Shown piece by piece: positions 17,501 to 25,889 of a stretch of DNA of 64,000 nucleotides. The stretch's first letter is position 1; the number at the start of each line of letters is the position of its first letter. The notes under the pieces were generated by a model. That model made no database searches, was not told where the DNA came from, and was given only the letters and a program-made list of their open reading frames with translations. The translations under genes and the position numbers were made by a program. Origin of the DNA: DASVBE01 sp963770375 (lineage in GTDB: Bacteria; Actinomycetota; Actinomycetes; Streptosporangiales; Streptosporangiaceae). The stretch lies in the NCBI GenBank assembly GCA_963770375.1, contig CAVYPM010000029.1, positions 62,001 to 126,000 of the forward strand. Direction: 5' to 3'.

Positions 17501-18001
17501 GTGAACGGCCAGGACCGCGAGCAGTTCCGCGAGTTCATGGTTACCCGCTGGCCGGGGCTGGTCCGGCTCGGCTACGTCCTGACCGGTGACCGGTGGCTCG
17601 CGGAGGACCTGGCGCAGACCGCGCTGGCCGGGGCGTGCCGCGCCTGGTGGCGGGTGAAGCGGGCCGACGATCCGGACGCGTACGTGCGCCGGATCCTGAT
17701 CAACGCAAGCAACCGCCAGTTCCGCCGGCGGCGGCCCGCCGAGGAGGCCCGCCCGGTGCCGGAGGGTTCCCTGGCGGACCCTGCGGCCGAGGCCGACCAG
17801 CGCTCGGACCTGATGGCCGCGCTGCGGGAGCTGGCTCCGCGGCAGCGTGCCGTGATCGTGCTCCGCTACTGGGCGGACCTGAACGACGCGCAGGTGGCGG
17901 CCCTGCTCGGCTGCTCGGAGGGGACGGTGCGCAGCCAGGCCTGGCGGGCCCTGGCCAAGCTCCGGGTGAGCACGGCCCTGGTGGACGGGGACGCACGGTG
18001 A
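17501..18001 (+). CDS. SigE-family ECF RNA polymerase sigma factor
   Basis: A 166-residue extracytoplasmic-function sigma factor of the actinobacterial SigE-type 50 subfamily. Region 2 spans residues 4-70: FREFMVTRWPGLVRLGYVLTGDRWLAEDLAQTAL, then ACRAWWRV and DPDAYVRRILIN. Region 4 spans about 107-158: LRELAPRQRAVIVLRYWADLNDAQVAALLGC, then SEGTVRSQAWRALAKLR with the recognition helix. The GTG start at 17501 removes an unrelated upstream extension. It is followed 19 bp downstream by a single-pass membrane protein, the usual place of its anti-sigma partner. Confidence 0.93.
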   Translation: MNGQDREQFREFMVTRWPGLVRLGYVLTGDRWLAEDLAQTALAGACRAWWRVKRADDPDAYVRRILINASNRQFRRRRPAEEARPVPEGSLADPAAEADQRSDLMAALRELAPRQRAVIVLRYWADLNDAQVAALLGCSEGTVRSQAWRALAKLRVSTALVDGDAR

Positions 18002-18020
18002 CGGGGCGAGGAGGTGCCCG

Positions 18021-19154
18021 GTGAAGCTGACCGACGAGGAATCCCTGCGGCGGCGGCTGCACGCCGAGGCCGATCAGGCGGAGGTGGGGCCAGCGCCGGT
18101 CGAGGCGGTCTTCCGCCGCTACCGGGCCGCCAGGACCCGGCGGCTTGCGGCCCTCGCGTCTGGTACGGCGGTGCTTGCTGCCGTGGTTGCGGTGCTGGTC
18201 ATCCGCGCTCCGGCCGGGCCGGCCGGGAAACCGCCCGGGCCCGGCAGCCCGCCTGGCACCGGGGTCTTCGCAGCGGGCACGGCGAACGGCCGGAGGTGGT
18301 CGCTGTCCGCGGTCAACCTGGCGGACCCCGGTTACCGGTGCCTGCCCGGGGTCGTCATCGACGGCCAGAACGGGGACCTGCTGCAGCCCGGCTTCCTGCC
18401 CGGCCTGCCCCTCGGCAACGCCGGGTTCCTGGCGGTCAGCCCCGGACGCCCAGCGGCCGGGTTCGCCTTCCTCTGGCTGCGGCCGGGGGTGACGGGCGTG
18501 ACCGCCAGCCTCGGTGACGGCACCCGGCTCGCGCTGCGTCCCGTCACGGTCAGCGTGTGCGGTCACGCTTTCCGCCTGGCCGGGTTCCGGTGGCCGCGCC
18601 AGGGCGTGACGAGGATCGCGGCCCGCTCGCCGCAGGGACACCAGATCGGCTACACGCCCCCGGCGGACATCTTCAACCCGGACAGCCAGTTCCAGGACGG
18701 TCTGTGGTGGAACGTGCAGGGAGCGACGGGCAACGCGGCGGCCGGCGAGATCGGCTCGGGCCGCATCGGCAGCACGCCCTGGCGCATGGCGGTAACGCTG
18801 GGACCGGAAGGCGAGTGCTTCACCGCGCACGAGGGCCCGGCCGGCGCGGTGGGCAGCGCGAGCATCTGCGCGCCGGTCAGTGCGCCTCCCCGGGGTGCCG
18901 CGCTGACCTCCGTGCCCTTCGCCCGGCCCGGGGGCACCCTGGTCTGGTTCATGGGAACGGTCCGCGCCCGTACCGCCTACCTGCGGGCGCACCTGTCCAG
19001 CGGCCAGGTGATCCGGCTGGTGCCCGCGGTGGTGGGCGGCCGGGAGTACATCGCGGTGGGAGTCCGCGAGGGAGTCAGGATGACCAGGCTGACCCTCTAC
19101 TCTGCGCACGGGCAGGTGCTGGCCGACCTGACGTCCTTGCCGCGCGGTAAATGA
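18021..19154 (+). CDS. Membrane-anchored protein downstream of the sigma factor (putative anti-sigma partner)
   Basis: A 377-residue protein with a cytosolic N-terminus (about residues 1-40), one transmembrane helix (LAALASGTAVLAAVVAVLVI, about 43-62) and a long Pro/Gly-rich then beta-rich outer part. No zinc-binding anti-sigma motif (H-x-x-x-C-x-x-C) is seen in the first 40 residues, so if it restrains the sigma factor it does so without that site. Position and topology, not homology, suggest the role. The start is a GTG after a GAGGAGG-like stretch. Its last 58 bases overlap the convergent MFS gene. Confidence 0.6.
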   Translation: MKLTDEESLRRRLHAEADQAEVGPAPVEAVFRRYRAARTRRLAALASGTAVLAAVVAVLVIRAPAGPAGKPPGPGSPPGTGVFAAGTANGRRWSLSAVNLADPGYRCLPGVVIDGQNGDLLQPGFLPGLPLGNAGFLAVSPGRPAAGFAFLWLRPGVTGVTASLGDGTRLALRPVTVSVCGHAFRLAGFRWPRQGVTRIAARSPQGHQIGYTPPADIFNPDSQFQDGLWWNVQGATGNAAAGEIGSGRIGSTPWRMAVTLGPEGECFTAHEGPAGAVGSASICAPVSAPPRGAALTSVPFARPGGTLVWFMGTVRARTAYLRAHLSSGQVIRLVPAVVGGREYIAVGVREGVRMTRLTLYSAHGQVLADLTSLPRGK

Positions 19155-20788
19155 GGGCCCGGGTCGGTGGCTAGCCGGCCGTCGGCGATCCTGGCGGCCT
19201 CGCGGTGGGTGGCGGCGTGGCCGAGGACCGCGGCCAGGAACGGCTCGCGCCCCAGGGCGTAGACCGTGGCGTCGGTGCGCGCGGTCACGGTGGCCGTGCG
19301 CGGGATGGCGCGCAGCAGCGCGATCTCGCCCACCCCCTCGCCGCGGCCGCAGCGGCGCAGGAACTCCCCGTCCTGGGACACGTCCAGCTCCCCGGCGGCG
19401 ATCGCGTAGTACGCGTCGCCCGGGTCGCCCTGCCGGATCAGCGTGGTCCCGGCGGCCAGCGGCACCGGCTCCAGCGCGGCGGCCAGCCCTTCGATGGCGG
19501 GCACCGGCAGCTCGGCGAACAGCGGCAGCGAGCGCAGCAGCGTGATCTGCACGAGCGGCACCGGGGTGCCCGCGTCCAGGCTGAAGAGGGCCCGGCCGCC
19601 GGCTATCGCGGCCAGCGGCAGCACCGCGGCCACGCCGAGCAGCGCGGCCCGGCTGCCGCCCACCCGGACCAGCGCCGGGACCAGCAGCGCGCCCGCGGCC
19701 AGCCCGGCCATCGTGAGCCCCTCGAGCACGCCGAACACCTGGCCGACGAGCTGGGCCGGGACCGAGCGCTGCAGCAGCGTCCGGCTGGCCACGTCGAGCA
19801 CCTCCCGGCTGGCTCCCGCCGCGGCCAGCAGCGCCACCGTGCCGGCCAGCCCCGGCCTGGCCGCGAGCACGGCCAGCGCCGCGGACAGCAGCAAGGCCGC
19901 GGCCAGGATCGGGCGGCCGAGGCGGCGGCCGGTGAGCAGTACCCCGGCGGCGACGGCCAGGATCGCGCCCGCCCCGTAGAACGAGTTGAGGTAGCCGGCC
20001 CAGGCCTGGGACCGGCCGAGCACGGTCACCGCCAGGATGACGAACAGCAGGTCAAGCGCGCCGACGATAACCGACCCGGCGGTCAGCAGGGCCAGCATGA
20101 GCCGCAGGTCCTGGCGCCGGGCGGCGAGCGCCACGCACTCGCCCAGGCCGGCCAGCACCCCCGGCTGCTCCTCGCCCGCCGCCCGCACCGGCGGCACCCG
20201 CAGCCGGGCGACCAGCGCCGCGGCGGCCACCGCCAGCCCGGCGCAGACCGCGAACACCAGGCCCGCCCCGCCCGCCCAGATCAGCCCGCCGGCCAGCAGG
20301 CCCGCCGCGGTGATCCCGGCCGCCTCCACCGAGCCCGCCACCACGTTGGCCGCGGTCAGCTGGTCCGGGGACACCGACACCGCGGGGATCAGCGACGCCT
20401 GGGCCGGCCGGGTGGCGGTCACCGCGGTGGCGGCCAGCACGGCGCCGGCGTAGGCCACGGGGGTGAGCCCGGCCGCGATGGCCGCCGCGGCCAGCGCCAT
20501 CCCGGCGGCCTGCGCCAGGTAGCCGCCGGCCAGCAGGACCACCGGGGACCGGCGGTCCGCGGCCGCCGCGGCCAGCGGGGCGGCCACGGCCGCGGGGACG
20601 AGCTGGGCCAGCGCGATCAGCCCGGCGGTGGTGGCCCCGCCGCGGGCGTAGGCGTACACCAGCATGGCGATCCACACCGCGTACTCGGTCAGCACGAACA
20701 GCGCGTACGCGGCCACCACCCGGGCCAGCGGCCGGTTGGCCGCCAGCAACCGGTACGGCGCCAGCCGGGTCCCGGCTTCCCCCGCCAT
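19097..20788 (-). CDS. MFS transporter fused to a cyclic nucleotide-binding domain
   Basis: A 563-residue protein. Residues about 20-405 form a twelve-helix major facilitator domain, with AAAAADRRSPVVLLAGGY near residue 73 at the loop 2-3 motif position. Residues about 425-535 form a cNMP-binding domain: SLPLFAELPVPAIEGLAAALEP, then TTLIRQGDPGDAYYAIAAGELDV (the G-D-x-G-D-x-x-Y-x-I phosphate-cassette lead-in), and RGEGVGEIALLRAIPRTATVTAR (the G-E-x-A-L-L ... P-R-T-A-T cassette). All hallmark residues for cyclic-nucleotide binding are present. The substrate is unknown. It overlaps the anti-sigma-like gene by 58 bp at the 3' end. Confidence 0.88.
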   Translation of the reverse strand: MAGEAGTRLAPYRLLAANRPLARVVAAYALFVLTEYAVWIAMLVYAYARGGATTAGLIALAQLVPAAVAAPLAAAAADRRSPVVLLAGGYLAQAAGMALAAAAIAAGLTPVAYAGAVLAATAVTATRPAQASLIPAVSVSPDQLTAANVVAGSVEAAGITAAGLLAGGLIWAGGAGLVFAVCAGLAVAAAALVARLRVPPVRAAGEEQPGVLAGLGECVALAARRQDLRLMLALLTAGSVIVGALDLLFVILAVTVLGRSQAWAGYLNSFYGAGAILAVAAGVLLTGRRLGRPILAAALLLSAALAVLAARPGLAGTVALLAAAGASREVLDVASRTLLQRSVPAQLVGQVFGVLEGLTMAGLAAGALLVPALVRVGGSRAALLGVAAVLPLAAIAGGRALFSLDAGTPVPLVQITLLRSLPLFAELPVPAIEGLAAALEPVPLAAGTTLIRQGDPGDAYYAIAAGELDVSQDGEFLRRCGRGEGVGEIALLRAIPRTATVTARTDATVYALGREPFLAAVLGHAATHREAARIADGRLATDPGPHLPRGKDVRSASTCPCAE

Positions 20789-20816
20789 CTGGTCCCCTCC
20801 CCCCGGCCCTGCCTGC

Positions 20817-21350
20817 TTACTCCCCGACCGGGCCGCCGGCCAGCTCGCTGACGATGTCCAGGTGGCCGATGTGCCGCGCGTACTCCTGGAGCACGTGGAA
20901 CAGCACCCGCTCGAGCGTGGCCGGGTCGTTCCCTGACCACTGCTCGCCCGGCTGGCCCACGTCGGCCAGGCCGTGCGCGCCGACGATGGCCGCGGTCCGG
21001 CCGGCCTGCGCGTCCAGCGCGGCCAGCAGCTCGTCCAGGGTGATCCCGTCCGGCACGTACCAGCGGCCGTCGCGATCGTCGGCCCACGGGTCGCCGACGT
21101 CGCGGCCCTCGAACCTCCACTCCAGCCAGCGCCGCTCCACGTGGATCAGGTGGTTCAGCAGCTCGATGGGCGTCCAGCCGGAGGCCAGCCGGCTGGTCCG
21201 CAGCGCCACCCCGGGCAGCCCGGTCAGCTTGCCGGCCAGCTGGGACCGGAAGTACTCCAGGTAGTGCAGGAACACGTCGGCGCGGGAAGCCGTGGGCTCG
21301 GTGGTGCTGCTGAAGAACGGGACGGTGCTGCGCTGAGCCGGCTCGGTCAT
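20817..21350 (-). CDS. DinB/DUF664 family protein
   Basis: A 177-residue four-helix-bundle protein of the DinB superfamily (DUF664 branch). The conserved lead is FLHYLEYFRSQLAGKLTGL near residue 28, then WTPIELLNHLIHVERRWLEWRFEG near residue 59 with the first His ligand, and LFHVLQEYARHIGHLDIV near residue 147 with the H-x-x-x-H pair. Three His at the usual positions support metal binding. In actinobacteria this superfamily includes mycothiol-dependent enzymes. It lies 28 bp upstream of the MFS-cNMP gene on the same strand, so the two may be co-transcribed. Confidence 0.88.
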   Translation of the reverse strand: MTEPAQRSTVPFFSSTTEPTASRADVFLHYLEYFRSQLAGKLTGLPGVALRTSRLASGWTPIELLNHLIHVERRWLEWRFEGRDVGDPWADDRDGRWYVPDGITLDELLAALDAQAGRTAAIVGAHGLADVGQPGEQWSGNDPATLERVLFHVLQEYARHIGHLDIVSELAGGPVGE

Positions 21351-21472
21351 GGACCCAGCGTGCCCGGCACGGGGCCGGTTATGCGAGGGCGCCAGCCTCC
21401 CGGTCCGTGGTCAGGCCAGCTCCCCCCGCCCGCTCCGGGACTGCCCCCCGGCGGCCCCAGGCGGCCCTCAGG

Positions 21473-22420
21473 TCAGACGATCAGCGCGAGCTTGCCGCCG
21501 GCGTGGCCGGTCATGCTCGCCCGGTGCGCGTCGGCCACCGCGGTGAGCGGGTAGGCCGCGGCGACGAACACGCGCAGCGCGCCGTCCGCCGCCAGCCGGG
21601 TCAGCTCCAGCCGCGCCGCGTCCCTGATCTGGGTGCCCGGGTCGGCTCCCGGCGCACCGCCGAGCACCTTGATCTTCTCCGCGAAGCCGCGGGCGAACCC
21701 GGCGATGGTGGCGATCCTGGCCCGGTCGGCGACCAGCTCCAGCGAAACGTCGATGGCCTCGTCGGTGCCGATCAGGTCGACCGCGGCGGTGACCCCGCCG
21801 GGCGCGGCGGCGCGGACCCGGCCGGCCAGGCCGGGACCGTAGGCCACCGGTATCGCGCCGAGCCCGCGGAGGAAGTCGTGCCGGGCCGGGCTGGCGGTGG
21901 CCAGCACGGTGGCGCCGCGGGCCGCGGCCAGCTGAACCGCGATCGTGCCCACCCCGCCGGACGCGCCGTGCAGCAGCACCGTGTCGCCGGCCCGCACCCC
22001 GGTCGCGGCCAGCACGTGCCACGCGGTCACCCCGGTCACCATCAGGCAGGCCGCCTGGGCCCAGTCCAGCGCGGCCGGCTTGGGCACCAGTGCGCTGCCC
22101 GGCAGCACCAGCTCGGCCGCGTACGCGCCGGACGCGCGGTAGGCGATCACGTCGTCGCCGGGGCGCAGCGGCCCGGCCGGGCCGGCCGTGCCCGGGCCCA
22201 CCTCGGTGACGGTCCCGGCGGCCTCCGCGCCGAGCCGCATCGGCAGCGCCGCCGGGTTGGTGCCGAACTGGCCGCTGTAGGCCTTCCAGTCGATGGGGTT
22301 CACGCCCGCGGCCCGCACCGCCACCCGGGCCTCGCCCGGTCCCAGCGGGCCGGCGGCCTGGTCGGTGACGGTAAGAACCTCGGGCCCGCCGTAGGCGGTG
22401 GCGGTCACTACGGATGGCAT
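21473..22420 (-). CDS. NADP-dependent quinone oxidoreductase (MDR superfamily)
   Basis: A 315-residue medium-chain reductase of the zeta-crystallin/quinone oxidoreductase type. The start MPSVVTATAYGGPEVL is chosen at 22420 over an in-frame upstream ATG. Motifs are AGVNPIDWKAYSGQF near residue 38, RLGAEAAGTVTEVG near residue 61, and the nucleotide motif LLHGASGGVGTIAVQLA near residue 135 (the A-x-x-G-G-V-G form). The zinc-binding Cys and His of alcohol dehydrogenases are absent, as expected. It is divergent from htpG across about 170 bases. Confidence 0.92.
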   Translation of the reverse strand: MPSVVTATAYGGPEVLTVTDQAAGPLGPGEARVAVRAAGVNPIDWKAYSGQFGTNPAALPMRLGAEAAGTVTEVGPGTAGPAGPLRPGDDVIAYRASGAYAAELVLPGSALVPKPAALDWAQAACLMVTGVTAWHVLAATGVRAGDTVLLHGASGGVGTIAVQLAAARGATVLATASPARHDFLRGLGAIPVAYGPGLAGRVRAAAPGGVTAAVDLIGTDEAIDVSLELVADRARIATIAGFARGFAEKIKVLGGAPGADPGTQIRDAARLELTRLAADGALRVFVAAAYPLTAVADAHRASMTGHAGGKLALIV

Positions 22421-22590
22421 ACGGAACGCAACACCGGCCGCTGCGCGGCCCATTCCGGCCCGGCCGGACGGCCCGCGTGCCGGGCCGCACGGGAACTCCC
22501 CGTGGGGCCAGGGACGGGCCCAGATCGTCCCCTACACTGACGGAAACTGCATACCGGGACGGCCGGTGCGACAGCCGGGAAAGGTGACCG

Positions 22591-24501
22591 ATGGCCGAGG
22601 AACGGACGTTCCAGATCCAGCTTGAGGGCCTGATCCAGCTGCTGGCGCAGAACCTGTACGCCGACCCTGACGTGTTCCTGCGCGAGATGATCCAGAACGC
22701 GCACGACTCGATTACCCGGCGGGCCGAGCTGGCCGCCGAGCGGGGTGAGCCGGACCCGCCGGCGCCGCGGATCCAGGTGGTCGCCGACCCGGACGCGCAG
22801 CAGATCCGGATCCATGACAACGGCTCCGGGCTGACCCGGGACGAGATCGACGGCTACCTGTCCACCATCGGCCGGTCCGGCACCAACGAGCTGCGGCAGC
22901 GGATCGCCGCCGCGGACCGGACCCGCACCGTGGAGCTCATCGGCCAGTTCGGCATCGGCCTGCTCAGCGCGTTCATCGTGGCCGAGCGGGTGACCGTGGT
23001 GACCAAGGCGGCCGGGCACGACGCCCTGGCCTGGCAGAGCACCGGCGGGCGGAACTACCAGGTCGAGCCGGCCGACCGGGCTCAGGTGGGGACCACGGTG
23101 ACGCTGCAGGTCAGCCCGGCGCACAGCCGCTACCTGGAGCGCGGGCGGCTGGAGTCGATCATCCGGACCTACGCCGACTTCATCGGCATGCCCGTCTACG
23201 TCAACGACGACGGCGACCCCACCAACGCGGTGCACGCCCCGTGGCACCGCAAGTACCCCACCGAGAACGACCGGGACCTGGCCTACCGGGACTTCTGGAG
23301 CCGGAAGTTCGCCGACGAGCACGCGCTGCACGTGTTCGCGGTGGACGAGAGCTTCCGGTGGCCGGACGCGGAGCAGCCGGGCGGCGAGGGCACCGGCCGG
23401 GTCCGCGGCGTGCTGGCCATCACCGACCGGCACGTGCCCGACGTCAACGCCCGGGGCACCGTGGACGTGTACGTCAGCCGGATGTTCATCGGCGCGGCCA
23501 ACCGGGAGGTGCTGCCCTCCTGGGCCCGGTTCCTGCAGGGCGTGATCGAGTGCAACGAGCTGACCCCGAACGCCGCGCGGGACAACGTGATGCGCAACGG
23601 CGCGCTGGCCGCCGCGCAGAGGGTGCTCGGCCAGCGGATCGTCCGTGAGCTGACCGAGCTGTCGCTGCGCCAGCGCGACCGGTTCATCGACATCATGCGC
23701 TGGCACTCCTACCACGTGCTGGCCATGTCCGTGCAGGACGAGCACGAGGAGTTCTTCCGCGCGGTGGCCAACCTGATGCCGCTGGAAAGCGACCAGGGGC
23801 CGGTCACCATCGGCGAGTACCTGCTGACCGCGCCGGAGCGCCCGGACGGCTCGCGGACCATCCACTACATCACCGAGCGCGGGTCGGCGAACCAGTTCTT
23901 CCTGCTGGCCAGCGCCCGCGGCATCCGGGTGATCAACTGCGACGAGCCGTTCGCCGAGCGGTTCCTGGAGAAGTACGCGCGGACGTGGCCGCAGCGGGTC
24001 CGGCTGACCCGGATGGACCTGGCCGGCTCGCAGGCCATCTTCGAGCCGCTGCCGCCGGAGGAGCGGGCCTGGTTCGCCGACCTCGAGCGGGCCTGCGCAG
24101 ACCTGCTGCCCGCCCGCCAGTTCGTGGCCCGGGTCAGCAAGTTCCTGCCCGAGGAGCTGCCCGCCGTGCTGACCGAGACGAGGGACAGCCGCAACCGCCG
24201 GGAGATGGCCCAGGTGGCCAGCCACCTGGCGGTCCCCGCTTACCTGCGCAATCTGGTCCAGGGCTTCCTCGAGGAGGAGCCCGAGCAGCTGACCCTGCAC
24301 CTGAACGCGGGCAACCCGACGATCAGGAAGCTCGCCGCCCGGCACGACCTGGCCGACGAGGTGAGCAAGCACGCGCTGGTCGCGCTGTACAACAACGCGC
24401 TGATGCTGCTGGCCCGGTCGCTGCCGGTGGACACCGTGCAGACGATGGTGGCCCAGCAGAACCAGGTCATCGCGCTGCTGCTGTCGCTCGCCGAGCGATG
24501 A
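22591..24501 (+). CDS. htpG: Molecular chaperone HtpG (Hsp90)
   Basis: A 636-residue bacterial Hsp90. The GHKL ATPase domain has FLREMIQNAHDSI near residue 31 (the catalytic E and the N-A-x-D/N motif), IHDNGSGLTRDEI near residue 72 (D-N-G-x-G), STIGRSGT near residue 91 and LIGQFGIGLLSAFIVAERV near residue 113 (G-Q-F-G-x-G lid motif). The middle domain runs from about residue 215, with the catalytic-loop arginine region NAARDNVMRN near residue 328. It is similar in length to E. coli HtpG (624) but the sequence is a divergent actinobacterial form. It overlaps the TPR-like gene by 4 bp (ATGA). Confidence 0.95.
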   Translation: MAEERTFQIQLEGLIQLLAQNLYADPDVFLREMIQNAHDSITRRAELAAERGEPDPPAPRIQVVADPDAQQIRIHDNGSGLTRDEIDGYLSTIGRSGTNELRQRIAAADRTRTVELIGQFGIGLLSAFIVAERVTVVTKAAGHDALAWQSTGGRNYQVEPADRAQVGTTVTLQVSPAHSRYLERGRLESIIRTYADFIGMPVYVNDDGDPTNAVHAPWHRKYPTENDRDLAYRDFWSRKFADEHALHVFAVDESFRWPDAEQPGGEGTGRVRGVLAITDRHVPDVNARGTVDVYVSRMFIGAANREVLPSWARFLQGVIECNELTPNAARDNVMRNGALAAAQRVLGQRIVRELTELSLRQRDRFIDIMRWHSYHVLAMSVQDEHEEFFRAVANLMPLESDQGPVTIGEYLLTAPERPDGSRTIHYITERGSANQFFLLASARGIRVINCDEPFAERFLEKYARTWPQRVRLTRMDLAGSQAIFEPLPPEERAWFADLERACADLLPARQFVARVSKFLPEELPAVLTETRDSRNRREMAQVASHLAVPAYLRNLVQGFLEEEPEQLTLHLNAGNPTIRKLAARHDLADEVSKHALVALYNNALMLLARSLPVDTVQTMVAQQNQVIALLLSLAER

Positions 24502-25598
24502 CCCCAGCCACCGCGAGCCCAGGCGGCCGGCGCCCGGCCGGCCACGCCGCGGTCGAGCTGCTGATCACCGAGTCCCGCACGGCCACCGAGGAAAGCCGCT
24601 ACCGGACCGCGCAGGACGCCGCCGACCGGGCCGTGGCCGGGGCCGAGCAGCTCGGCGACGCGGTGCTGCTGGTCCGGGCGATCGCCCAGCAGCAGCTGGC
24701 GCTGCGGATGGCCGGCGACTACACCGGGGCGCTGGTGTGCTGTACCCGGATCCTGGCCATGGCCGGGGACCCGTCCACTCGCGAGGCGCTCAGCACCGAG
24801 GCGGCGGCGGCCACCATCGCCCGGGCCTACATGTACTGGGTCACGTCGGCCCGCACCGACGCCCGGGCCGACCTGCGCGAGCTGCTGGCCATGCTGGACA
24901 CCGCCGAGCGCTGGCTGATCAGCACCGGCCACGGGCACTGGCGGTCGGGGGTGCTGTCCGAGCGGTCCGACATCCACCGGGCGCTGGGTGACCGGGAGCA
25001 GGCGCTGGCCTGCGCGCAGGAGGCGCTGGCCCGGTACGCGCCCGGGATCCCCGGGTTCAGCCTCAGCGTGTACCGCTGGTCGGTGGGCCGGCTGCTGTCC
25101 GAGGCGGGCCGCCACGAGGAGGCCGAGGATTACCTGCAGGCGGTGCTCGACGACCCGGACTCGCCGCGGCTGGACCAGGTGACCGCGAACGTGTGGCTGG
25201 CCTACAACGCGGTCGACGACGGCCGCCCCGCCGATGCGGCCCGGGCCGCGGCCGGGGCCGTCGAGATCGCCGAGCTGTGCGGCGACGACGCGATGACCAC
25301 CGCGCTGGACGCCCAGTGCTTCGTGCTGCGCCGGGCCAGGGACTGGGCCGGCGCGCGGGCCGCCGCGGAGCGGCACCTGGCCGCGGCCCGGCGGGCCGGC
25401 GGCCGGGCCCGGGTCTACCACGCGCTGGACTCGATGGCCTGGACGGCGGCGGGCAGCGACGACTTTGTCCTGCTCAGGGGCCTGCTACCGGAGCTGTCTC
25501 AGCTGGCCAGGACCCTGGATGAGGCGCAGGGCGTTTCGTGGCGGACTGAGCGTACTGGCCGGCTAAGGGAGCGATTGCCGGAAAACGCACCGAGCTGA
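24498..25598 (+). CDS. TPR-like helical repeat protein coupled to HtpG
   Basis: A 366-residue, Ala/Arg-rich, all-helical protein. It shows several 34-residue-like helix pairs with TPR-type spacing of small and aromatic residues: AVAGAEQLGDAVLLVRAIAQQQLALRMAGDYTG near 41-75, ERSDIHRALGDREQALACAQEALARY near 155-180, and GRLLSEAGRHEEAEDYLQAVL near 197-217. No signal peptide, membrane helix or catalytic motif is seen. The ATG at 24498 overlaps the htpG stop. The tight coupling makes a co-chaperone or client-adaptor role a reasonable inference but nothing in the sequence proves it. Confidence 0.72.
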   Translation: MTPATASPGGRRPAGHAAVELLITESRTATEESRYRTAQDAADRAVAGAEQLGDAVLLVRAIAQQQLALRMAGDYTGALVCCTRILAMAGDPSTREALSTEAAAATIARAYMYWVTSARTDARADLRELLAMLDTAERWLISTGHGHWRSGVLSERSDIHRALGDREQALACAQEALARYAPGIPGFSLSVYRWSVGRLLSEAGRHEEAEDYLQAVLDDPDSPRLDQVTANVWLAYNAVDDGRPADAARAAAGAVEIAELCGDDAMTTALDAQCFVLRRARDWAGARAAAERHLAAARRAGGRARVYHALDSMAWTAAGSDDFVLLRGLLPELSQLARTLDEAQGVSWRTERTGRLRERLPENAPS

Positions 25599-25681
25599 AA
25601 GCAGGTCCGGCCAATGCCGCGGGGTTAGGCTGGCGATATCTGCGGTAACTCACTATCGACGGGCCAGGGGAAGGCGGGGCA

Positions 25682-25837
25682 GTGAATCTCAAGAAGGCCC
25701 TGAGCTGGGCCGGGATCATCTTCGTGGTCTACTACCTGGCGACCCAGCCCGCCGGTGCGGCGCACTTCGTCCATTCCGTGTTCGGCTGGCTGCAAGGGGC
25801 CGGGAACTCGCTGTCCACCTTCGTCAACAGCCTTTAG
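25682..25837 (+). CDS. Small single-pass membrane protein (51 aa)
   Basis: A short reading frame from GTG at 25682 to TAG at 25837 encodes 51 residues: VNLKKALSWAGIIFVVYYLA, then a second amphipathic segment (FVHSVFGWLQGAGNSLSTFV). A purine-rich GGGGAAGGCGGGG stretch precedes the start. The first half is a clear membrane helix. Small proteins of this form are widespread hypothetical genes in actinobacteria. The neighbours (TPR-like protein before, amidohydrolase after) give no hint of function. Confidence 0.6.
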   Translation: MNLKKALSWAGIIFVVYYLATQPAGAAHFVHSVFGWLQGAGNSLSTFVNSL

Positions 25838-25889
25838 GCAGCCAGAGCCAGCCGCCCCCAGCGGCAGCAGCCGCCGTTACGATGATCGC

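Noticed and set aside
22408..24372. Minus-strand open frame of 654 codons opposite htpG
   Set aside because: Antisense shadow of a well-supported chaperone gene; no domain and no RBS.
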